DNA of 5,401 nt from Alphaproteobacteria bacterium (GTDB lineage: Bacteria; Pseudomonadota; Alphaproteobacteria; Sphingomonadales; Emcibacteraceae). Below, in pieces: positions 1 through 4,594 of the stretch (position 1 is the stretch's first letter; each line of letters opens with the position of its first letter). The notes beneath the pieces were generated by a model. It searched no databases and was not told the DNA's origin. It saw nothing but the letters and a program-made list of their open reading frames with translations. The position numbers and the translations under genes were made by a program. Location of the stretch: the NCBI GenBank assembly GCA_013152615.1, contig JAADGA010000122.1, forward strand, positions 1 through 5,401. Reading direction: 5' to 3'.

Positions 1-107
1 ATATCCATGATCATCTAACCACCGGGGCTGAGCTGTATTCTGACTGGAAAAATGCGGTTCAGGCGCTGGAAATATGCCATGATATCAGAAAACAGGCGGG
101 GCTGTGA
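1..107 (+). CDS. 3' end of an upstream gene, possibly a Gfo/Idh/MocA-type oxidoreductase (partial)
   Basis: An open frame enters from the left edge (first full codon at position 3) and stops at TGA 105-107. It leaves 34 residues, starting IHDHLTTGAEL and ending with the helical stretch NAVQALEICHDIRKQAGL. A final helix of the type 'A..ALEIC..I..' is how many Gfo/Idh/MocA sugar oxidoreductases end, and such enzymes are common in nonulosonic-acid and polysaccharide loci. With so little sequence visible this is only a suggestion. The stop shares its last base with the ATG of the next gene (TGATG), so the two genes are almost certainly in one operon and translationally coupled. That coupling is the main reason to accept the frame as a real gene end. 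Confidence 0.6.
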   Translation, partial: IHDHLTTGAELYSDWKNAVQALEICHDIRKQAGL

Positions 108-1075
108 TGACCCGGATTCTGCTGATCAGCCGTGATCCGGGGGCCACCAACCAACTGGTCGCCCTGCGCCATATCCTCACCGGGGCGGTGTGTGAGCGCC
201 GGAAAAATCTGTTTGATCATCTGGGGCTTGCGGTCTGTCCCGACATCATGCCGATTGCCAAGGATTATGCCGGCGACATCTGGCAGCAGAATGGAATCAC
301 GGCACGGGACTGGCCGAACATGAGTTCGGAACAGGCTATCGGCGCTTATCTGGCAGGTTTTGCCGCTGATCAGATCATCACCGGCACCTGCCATGTTGAC
401 GACCGGACGGAGCAGGCCATCTGGCGCGTCGCCCGGCGGCTCGGTATGGCAACAACCGCTTTTCTCGATTCTGTCCATAATATTGAGCTGCGCTTCCGTG
501 ATGATGCCGGGGCGGTCATTCTGCCGGACCGGGTGGCGCTGATTGATGACAGCGGGGTTGCCGCGGTGCGCGCGCTCGGGCTGTCGGGGCGGATGATATT
601 TATTTCGGGGAATTTATATCAGAGCTATATCAAGACGAAAAAACCGCGCACGCCCGGCCATAAATGGCGCGGCGAGAGCCTGATCCTGTTTGCCTCCGAT
701 TATATTCGTGAAATGCAGGCGCTGGGGCTCTTTTTCGAGATTACGGAATTTGACTGTCTTGACTGTCTGATTGACCTGTTAACCTCCGGGGATATTTCGG
801 ACTATCTGACCGGGTTTACCCCCCCCTGCCGGTTGGTTATTCGGCCCCATCCCAAGGACAGTGCCGGAAAATATCGGCACTATCCGGCGAGAAGCAATGA
901 AAATATAACCATCCAGATCAGCAACAGCGGTGCCGCCACCGAGGCGATATTATCTGCGCAGCTGGTTGCCGGTCTGGAATCATCGCTGATCGGTGAAGCC
1001 AGAATGCTCGGGGTCGAGGTGCTGGAACTCGGCCCGATTGTCAAGAGCCGTAGAGATCCTCCAGAAACTGTTTGA
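107..1075 (+). CDS. Uncharacterised polysaccharide/flagellin-glycan locus protein, GT-B-like
   Basis: This is a 322-aa soluble protein with no signal peptide or membrane segment. The ATG at 107 is preferred because it overlaps the upstream stop and follows a purine-rich AGGCGGGG; a GTG one codon earlier is also possible. Visible motifs are DPGATN near the N-terminus (10-15), GTCHVDDRTEQ (93-103) leading to FLDSVHNIELRF (119-130), SGNLYQSYI (167-175), RPHPKD (246-251) and GLESSLIGEARMLG (289-302). The order 'SGN', 'RPHP', 'SS.IGEA..LG' resembles GT-B-fold proteins of sugar pathways, such as UDP-GlcNAc 2-epimerase-like and CDP-glycerol transferase-like families. From memory, proteins with a GTS/GTC...LD...N...RF block occur in capsule and flagellin-modification loci without an assigned reaction. 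The substrate is unknown. Oddities are a C8 run at 819-826, a tandem 9-bp duplication at 750-767, and a tail that ends soon after the last conserved block while overlapping the opposing gene. Confidence 0.75.
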   Translation: MTRILLISRDPGATNQLVALRHILTGAVCERRKNLFDHLGLAVCPDIMPIAKDYAGDIWQQNGITARDWPNMSSEQAIGAYLAGFAADQIITGTCHVDDRTEQAIWRVARRLGMATTAFLDSVHNIELRFRDDAGAVILPDRVALIDDSGVAAVRALGLSGRMIFISGNLYQSYIKTKKPRTPGHKWRGESLILFASDYIREMQALGLFFEITEFDCLDCLIDLLTSGDISDYLTGFTPPCRLVIRPHPKDSAGKYRHYPARSNENITIQISNSGAATEAILSAQLVAGLESSLIGEARMLGVEVLELGPIVKSRRDPPETV

Positions 1076-1724
1076 GGATGGCCGTTTTGTTTTTCCGGCT
1101 TTTTTGTTGCATCAGGTCATCAAGATTGTTGCCGCAGATGGTGCCGCCGCGCTGCTGTTGCAGCCGGTAAAATCTCTCAGCGGTAATGGCGTAGCTCGCG
1201 CTGTCGTATTTTTGCCCATTCCTGATGCCGTAATGCTGGTGATAGCCGTCAAGCTGATAGCCGATCAGTTCCAGCGCGTTCATCCACCGCCAATGGTCGG
1301 TATGCTGGCCGCCGGAAATGCGCTGAAGATTTAACCGGTCGAAGCCATGGCCGGTGATCAGGGCGACGGCTTCCAGTGCCGCCCCGCGAACGGAGCGGTC
1401 GCCAAAAACAATGCTGAGCGCGGCAGAACGTAAGGCGAAATTGATTGATTTCAGGCAGACTATCCCGATATGGCGCGATGTTTTACGCTCAAGCACCACC
1501 AGCAGCAATGAGGTCGGGTCGGCGATCTCGCGCGCAACAATTTCGGCCTGCTGCGCCCGGTTGACCGGGAAGACGCCGTGGACCAGATATTCCGTGGTTG
1601 CCGGATCATTGAACCAGCGGTGCCAGTGACCGTTGTTAACATCCCGGTCAATGTCGGGCTGGCGCAAGACGACAATTTCTCCGGTGAGGAAAATATCATC
1701 ATCTTGCGGATTTTGGTCGGTCAT
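1041..1724 (-). CDS. GNAT-family N-acetyltransferase (RimJ/RimL-like, Acetyltransf_3 type)
   Basis: This 227-aa protein has the RimJ/RimL-type layout. An entry strand 'EIVVLRQPDIDRD' (16-28) is followed by the WFNDPATTEYL segment (37-47). A central strand pair then gives LLVVLERKTSRHIGIVCLKSI (74-94), and an acetyl-CoA loop-like segment VRGAALEAVALITGHGF (112-128) precedes LNLQRISGG. It ends with the 'N.A.......GY' element NALELIGYQLDG (149-160). The P-loop consensus Q/RxxGxG/A is degenerate here (SVRGAA). Members of this group acetylate amino-sugar nucleotides, such as PseH-like steps, or protein N-termini; the locus favours a sugar role. An in-frame TGA at 1737-1739, two codons upstream, fixes the start at ATG 1724, although no strong ribosome-binding site is visible. 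The gene lies 64 bp downstream of flagellin on the same strand, so it may be read from the flagellin promoter. Its 3' end overlaps the opposing gene by 35 bp. Confidence 0.85.
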   Translation of the reverse strand: MTDQNPQDDDIFLTGEIVVLRQPDIDRDVNNGHWHRWFNDPATTEYLVHGVFPVNRAQQAEIVAREIADPTSLLLVVLERKTSRHIGIVCLKSINFALRSAALSIVFGDRSVRGAALEAVALITGHGFDRLNLQRISGGQHTDHWRWMNALELIGYQLDGYHQHYGIRNGQKYDSASYAITAERFYRLQQQRGGTICGNNLDDLMQQKSRKNKTAILKQFLEDLYGS

Positions 1725-1788
1725 CAGGCTGTCCGGTCACTGGTTTTTTTACAGAATATCACAGCTGCCGAAAAGAAAATATATAATA

Positions 1789-2616
1789 TTACTGGAACAG
1801 CCGCAGAATCGATTGCGGCGCCTTGTTGGCAATCGCCAGGGCCTGAACCCCAAGCTGCTGCTTGACCTGAAGCGATTGCAGGTTGGCGCTTTCCTTGGCC
1901 ATATTGGCATCAACCAGATTACCGATTCCGATCTGGATGGTATCGGCAATTTTATTGGCAAAGATGCGTTGGGATTCCAGTGATTTTCCGCCCGCCCCGA
2001 ATTTGGTCAGGACTACGCTGACCGCGGCAAGCGATGCGGAAACATTGCTGACGGCGGCGGCGGCGAGGGTCTGGGTGGTAATCTGCTGAGCAGCGGTAAT
2101 GGTAATATTGCCACCGCCAAGGGTCAGGTTTTGATGGGCAATGGTGATGGTCTGGGTCGCGTTGGGGTTGGTGATGGCAACAACAGCATCAGTGCCGCTA
2201 TTGATCAGGTTAGTGCCGTTAAATGCCGCATTGGCGACGATGATGGAAACCTGATTACGTAGCGCCTTGAAATCCTCGTTGAGGGCGGTGCGGCTGGTGG
2301 TATCAAGCCCGGCATCGGCGGCGGCAACCGCTTTTTCCTTCATCTGAATCAGCAGGTCTGAAATTGACGATGCGGCGGCAAGGGCGATGTCACTGGTACT
2401 GATGGAACGGTCGAGACTTTGCTTGACCGCGCTAAATCCTTTCAGATCACCACGCAGTTTCTGGGCAATTGAGAAGATTGCGGCATTATCCTTGGCCGAT
2501 GAGATTTTCAGGCCGGTGTTAATATGAGTCTGGGTGGTCTCCAGAGCCCTGGTGGTGGCATTCAAATTTAGCAGCGCCGACAGGGCACTGGCGTTTGTGT
2601 TAACTGAGAAAGCCAT
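1789..2616 (-). CDS. Flagellin, filament subunit (Caulobacter-like short type)
   Basis: This 275-aa protein has the full N- and C-terminal D0/D1 domains of bacterial flagellin. The N-terminus reads MAFSVNTNASALSALLNLN, followed by TQTHINTGLKISSAKDNAA (28-46), LRGDLKGFSAVKQSLDRS (54-71) and ISDLLIQMKEKAVAAADAG (85-103). The hallmark AFNGTNLI is at 131-138. The C-terminus carries DANMAKESANLQSLQ (236-250) and QLGVQALAIANKAPQSIL, ending LRLFQ. The central region (about 140-210) is short and rich in Thr, Ala, Asn and Ser, with no large D2/D3 domain. The start ATG at 2616 follows a strong AAGGAGAG. The protein is exported without a signal peptide and polymerises into the filament. A sigma-54 promoter lies 74-88 bp upstream. 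The neighbouring acetyltransferases suggest the filament may be glycosylated on exposed Ser/Thr. The sequence contains no Cys, Trp or Tyr. I leave the symbol blank because alphaproteobacteria often carry several paralogues under different names (fljK, fla, fliC). Confidence 0.97.
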   Translation of the reverse strand: MAFSVNTNASALSALLNLNATTRALETTQTHINTGLKISSAKDNAAIFSIAQKLRGDLKGFSAVKQSLDRSISTSDIALAAASSISDLLIQMKEKAVAAADAGLDTTSRTALNEDFKALRNQVSIIVANAAFNGTNLINSGTDAVVAITNPNATQTITIAHQNLTLGGGNITITAAQQITTQTLAAAAVSNVSASLAAVSVVLTKFGAGGKSLESQRIFANKIADTIQIGIGNLVDANMAKESANLQSLQVKQQLGVQALAIANKAPQSILRLFQ

Positions 2617-2689
2617 TCCGCTCTCCTTCCATTCGTTGCATTCTGAACATGTCGTATCCCACTGACGAGATATACCAATGATCTAATTT

Positions 2690-2704
2690 GCAAGAGACGT
2701 GCCA
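2690..2704 (-). promoter_or_regulatory. Sigma-54 (RpoN) -24/-12 promoter of the flagellin gene
   Basis: Read on the minus strand the site is TGGCAC-GTCTC-TTGC, an exact match to the sigma-54 core consensus TGGCAC-N5-TTGC with the correct spacing. The -12 C falls at 2690, which predicts a transcript start near 2678 and a leader of about 62 nt before the flagellin ATG. Sigma-54 control of flagellins by an NtrC-type activator (FlbD in Caulobacter) is established for this bacterial class. The identity of the activator here is inferred. Confidence 0.93.
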
Positions 2705-2782
2705 GTTTTTATAAAATGCTAACTCATTGAAATATTACAATAAAATTTATCAGAGGAAAAATATCATTGACCAATCGGTAGA

Positions 2783-2825
2783 TTCTGCCATCCGGTCGGC
2801 AAAGCTTGCATGGTTGCTGGCAGAA
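2783..2825. promoter_or_regulatory. Concentric inverted repeat, candidate activator (enhancer) site
   Basis: The outer arms TTCTGCCA (2783-2790) and TGGCAGAA (2818-2825) are perfect reverse complements. An inner pair GCAA (2799-2802) and TTGC (2806-2809) shares exactly the same centre, 2804. That centre lies about 126 bp upstream of the predicted flagellin transcript start, within the range where NtrC-family activators of sigma-54 promoters bind. The inner part, CGGCAAAGCTTGC, also resembles the Caulobacter FlbD (ftr) consensus as I remember it. Binding is inferred, and a site serving the divergent promoter as well is possible. Confidence 0.45.
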
Positions 2826-2861
2826 GATATGGACAGCAGGCTCTGAAATGCGGAATATGAT

Positions 2862-2890
2862 TTGAAGGATGGCGGGGAATGCTCTATAAA
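2862..2890 (+). promoter_or_regulatory. Putative sigma-70-type promoter of the PseH-like gene
   Basis: A -35-like TTGAAG (2862-2867) and a -10-like TATAAA (2885-2890) are separated by the ideal 17 bp. The transcript would start near 2897, about 40 nt before the TTG start codon at 2936. The -35 matches 4 of 6 consensus bases and the -10 matches 5 of 6. Such matches arise by chance in A/T-rich DNA, so this is a moderate call supported mainly by position and spacing. Confidence 0.4.
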
Positions 2891-2920
2891 ATAAAGACGA
2901 CCACTATATAAATCAGGGGA

Positions 2921-2927
2921 AGGAAGG
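2921..2927 (+). promoter_or_regulatory. Ribosome-binding site deciding a TTG start
   Basis: AGGAAGG at 2921-2927, within a longer purine run, sits 8 nt before TTG 2936 but 20 nt before ATG 2948, so it supports the TTG start. A weaker TAGGA (2955-2959) is 9 nt before ATG 2969 and would support a protein 11 residues shorter. Confidence 0.5.
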
Positions 2928-2935
2928 GCTCGTCG

Positions 2936-3769
2936 TTGCCGGGTCCGATGGATGTAGGAATATTAGTCATGACTGTTGATATTAAACGTCGGCCCCGGAA
3001 AATTGAGCTGGTTGCGTTGACAGATGTCAGTACGGAGATCCAATTGAAACTGCGTGACCTTCGCAACGAGGATACTGTGCGCAAATGGATGTTTACCGAC
3101 CGCATCATCGGCTTGAATGAACATTTAATCTGGTTGAGCCGGATTAAAACCGATGACAGCCAGATGGTATTTGTGGTTCTGGATGAAAATCACTGTCCTG
3201 TCGGTATGGCCAGCGTTAATACTATTAATTATCCGCACAGGAAAGCGGACTGGGCGTTTTACCTGACCGGCAGTGCCGTCGGCGGGCTTGGGGCCGCGCT
3301 CGAATTTGCGTTTATTAATTTTATTTTTGATTCGCTCGATATTGAGAAATTAAACTGTCAGGTTATTGAAGGTAATGACGCTGTGGTCAAACTGCACCGG
3401 AAATTTCTGTTTGAAACTGAAGGCTTCAGGCGGTCACATATCATTAATAATGGCCGCCGGGCCGGGGTCCACCTTCTGGGTCTTGTCAAAAAAGACTGGA
3501 TGGCGGGCAGGGATGAGGTTTTTAAAAAATACCGCAGAATCTTCGATAAATATTCAGTTGCGATCAAATGGGGCGATGCTTCCCGCAGTGGTGAAAAACA
3601 GCTTATTGACCAGATCGAGATGGCACGGGCCAAGAATAACCTGAACTGGATGAATATTCTGCGGCTGGTGCTTGAATTATCGCCGGAACATGGCAAGGCG
3701 CTGATTACCAACATCAGGGATATTGACCGGGAAATATCAGAATTAAGTGATAAACTGGTATCGGAATAA
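2936..3769 (+). CDS. PseH-like sugar-nucleotide N-acetyltransferase (GNAT) with C-terminal extension
   Basis: This protein has 277 aa from TTG 2936, or 266 aa from ATG 2969. Residues about 22-188 form a GNAT domain that parallels PseH, the enzyme that acetylates the 4-amino group of UDP-4-amino-4,6-dideoxy-N-acetyl-altrosamine in pseudaminic acid synthesis. The matching blocks are LRDLRNEDTVRKWMFTDRII (39-58), EHLIWLSRI (62-70), FVVLDENHCPVGMASV (79-94), the acetyl-CoA loop VGGLGAALEFAF (115-126), LDIEKLNCQVIEGNDAVVKL (134-153) and LFETEG (158-163). Typical PseH proteins are about 160-180 aa and end near here. The remaining 88 residues (190-277) are charged and look helical. They contain IEMARAKNNLNWMNILRLVL (227-246) and a final IRDIDREISELSDKL coil, and I assign them no function. 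The gene is divergent from flagellin and convergent with the flgN-like gene. PseH identity is likely but not proven, since related GNATs serve legionaminic and other 4-amino sugars. Confidence 0.85.
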   Translation: MPGPMDVGILVMTVDIKRRPRKIELVALTDVSTEIQLKLRDLRNEDTVRKWMFTDRIIGLNEHLIWLSRIKTDDSQMVFVVLDENHCPVGMASVNTINYPHRKADWAFYLTGSAVGGLGAALEFAFINFIFDSLDIEKLNCQVIEGNDAVVKLHRKFLFETEGFRRSHIINNGRRAGVHLLGLVKKDWMAGRDEVFKKYRRIFDKYSVAIKWGDASRSGEKQLIDQIEMARAKNNLNWMNILRLVLELSPEHGKALITNIRDIDREISELSDKLVSE

Positions 3770-3771
3770 AT

Positions 3772-3786
3772 CCGGTGTGCTACCGG
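3772..3786. terminator. Weak hairpin between convergent genes, possible bidirectional terminator
   Basis: CCGGT (3772-3776) and ACCGG (3782-3786) can form a 5-bp GC-rich stem with a 5-nt loop, just after the PseH-like stop and before the end of the opposing flgN-like gene. On the minus strand it is followed by ATTTATT, a poor U-tract; on the plus strand there is none. A second CCGGT/ACCGG pair (3783-3787 with 3797-3801) offers an alternative fold. Position favours a terminator, but the structure is weak. Confidence 0.3.
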
Positions 3787-3795
3787 TTATGGTGG

Positions 3796-3822
3796 CACCG
3801 GCGGCACTGGCGGCACTGGCGG
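3796..3822. repeat. 9-bp tandem repeat, three copies of CACYGGCGG
   Basis: Three head-to-tail 9-bp units are present: CACCGGCGG, CACTGGCGG and CACTGGCGG. They fill most of the short gap between the PseH-like stop (3769) and the end of the flgN-like gene (3829). The copies differ at one base in the first unit. The 9-bp period keeps reading frame, so it may be a remnant of coding sequence or a slippage product. No function is evident. Confidence 0.8.
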
Positions 3823-3828
3823 ATAGCA

Positions 3829-4275
3829 TCATACGGTCTGGTTCAGGGAGATGGATGTCGGCGATTTACGCACAGATTTTGAACCGTCGGCGGCGTAGCG
3901 ATTGGCCCGGTTCTGGGTCCTGACCACTTCTTCACTGATCGCCCTGATCATATTCTCGGAGATTTTCTTCAGGCTCATGACCAGTCTCTTATGGCGGCCA
4001 AGGACTGTCTGAAAAATCCGGGTTTCCTGTTTTAACCGGCGAATTGCCTTACCGTCACCGCTGGCCTGTAGACCGCCATGACTGCTTAATTCAGCCATTT
4101 CCCGGTAGTAGGTGGCAATAAGCTCATTCTTGAGCGGTAACAGTGTTTGCACTTCTCCCGGACGGCTGGTTTTAAGCAGGGTTATTTCCTGCGACAGGAC
4201 GTCGGTTAATTCCTGAATGGTAGTGGTGAGGCGGTCAGGGAATTCCTGAGGGGTCGAAACCGGTTTATTTGGCAT
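3829..4275 (-). CDS. flgN: FlgN-like flagellar export chaperone
   Basis: This 148-aa protein is predicted to be almost all helical and has no signal peptide. Its N-terminal half fits the FlgN family: FPDRLTTTIQELTDVLSQEITLL (12-34), a variable RPGEVQTLLPLKNELIATYYREM (38-60), then a long helix from about 76 to 128 and a disordered Ser-rich tail ending SISLNQTV. FlgN-type proteins are cytosolic type III export chaperones for the hook-filament junction proteins FlgK and FlgL. Primary sequence conservation in this family is low, so the call leans on size, helical pattern and position directly after flgJ, where alphaproteobacteria often carry a FlgN (or FlbY-like) gene. The start ATG at 4275 overlaps the flgJ end by 11 bp. 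No strong ribosome-binding site is seen, so translation is probably coupled to flgJ. Confidence 0.7.
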   Translation of the reverse strand: MPNKPVSTPQEFPDRLTTTIQELTDVLSQEITLLKTSRPGEVQTLLPLKNELIATYYREMAELSSHGGLQASGDGKAIRRLKQETRIFQTVLGRHKRLVMSLKKISENMIRAISEEVVRTQNRANRYAADGSKSVRKSPTSISLNQTV

Positions 4276-4594
4276 TTGAAAGCTTCACTTCCTGTGTTTT
4301 TATGATTTCCCGATAGACGGAATCAGCAAGGCCAATACCCCCGTTGCGGGCGATCTGTTTGGCGATCTCGTCATTCATGACACCCTTGAAAATTGCTTCG
4401 CCGCTGCCGCCGCTGAACAGGCCCTTTGACTTTATGCCCACCGACATGCTTTTGAGAATTTGTGACAGGAAAACCGCTTCAAATTTTTCAGCAGCCTGTC
4501 TGGCCTTTCGGTCAAAGGCCGTCTGGGACTTTGGTGTTTTGTTCTGAATGACCGTCGGCGGGCTTGCCGCGGCATAGGGGCGTTTTAGCTCCAT
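4265..4594 (-). CDS. flgJ: FlgJ rod-binding protein, single-domain (no muramidase)
   Basis: This 109-aa protein corresponds to the N-terminal rod-binding domain of FlgJ. Its core runs AAEKFEAVFLSQILKSM (34-50), then LFSGGSGEAIFKGVMNDEIA (59-78), then NGGIGLADSVYREI (84-97). These are the conserved blocks of the family (KFE..FL..LLK.M, F.GG..E..F..M...E.A, G.G.AD...). Enterobacterial FlgJ carries an added C-terminal peptidoglycan hydrolase; here, as usual in alphaproteobacteria, the protein stops after the rod domain and another enzyme must open the wall. It acts in the periplasm as a rod scaffold or cap. The ATG at 4594 is chosen because AGAGG lies 7 nt upstream and the ATG shares its A with the flgI stop (TGATG). 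An adjacent in-frame GTG at 4597 would add one residue. Confidence 0.93.
   Translation of the reverse strand: MELKRPYAAASPPTVIQNKTPKSQTAFDRKARQAAEKFEAVFLSQILKSMSVGIKSKGLFSGGSGEAIFKGVMNDEIAKQIARNGGIGLADSVYREIIKTQEVKLSNAK

Larger units (their letters stand above)
2617..2935. other. Divergent intergenic control region (flagellin / PseH-like gene)
   Basis: This 319-bp stretch without a convincing gene separates the divergent flagellin (minus) and PseH-like (plus) genes. From the flagellin side it holds an approximately 62-nt 5' leader with a strong ribosome-binding site, a sigma-54 promoter (2690-2704), an A/T-rich spacer (about 2705-2770), a concentric dyad (2783-2825), a sigma-70-like promoter for the opposite gene (2862-2890) and that gene's ribosome-binding site (2921-2927). 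The A/T-rich spacer sits where IHF usually bends sigma-54 promoter DNA, but I found no good match to the IHF consensus. Confidence 0.8.

Noticed and set aside
59..478. Minus-strand open frame of about 139 codons opposite the sugar gene
   Set aside because: Its translation resembles no family I know and it is fully antisense to a motif-bearing gene; it is a shadow frame.
1733..1750. Plus-strand hairpin CCGG-TCA-CTGG followed by seven T residues, terminator-like
   Set aside because: The stem is only four pairs with one G-T pair, and no plus-strand gene ends nearby; the closest ends at 1075. It lies just upstream of a minus-strand start.
1800..1819. Hairpin GCCGCA/TGCGGC in the last codons of flagellin
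   Set aside because: It lies inside conserved coding sequence and has no immediate U-tract on the minus strand, so I do not call it a terminator.
2600..2650. A 16-residue upstream open frame (ATG 2650, minus strand) that overlaps the flagellin start in another frame
   Set aside because: It has no ribosome-binding site of its own, and such short frames are expected by chance in a leader; the flagellin ATG has the strong site.
3358..3714. Minus-strand open frame opposite the PseH-like gene
   Set aside because: It has low-complexity shadow-like composition and no ribosome-binding site or family resemblance; the plus strand encodes a clear GNAT domain there.
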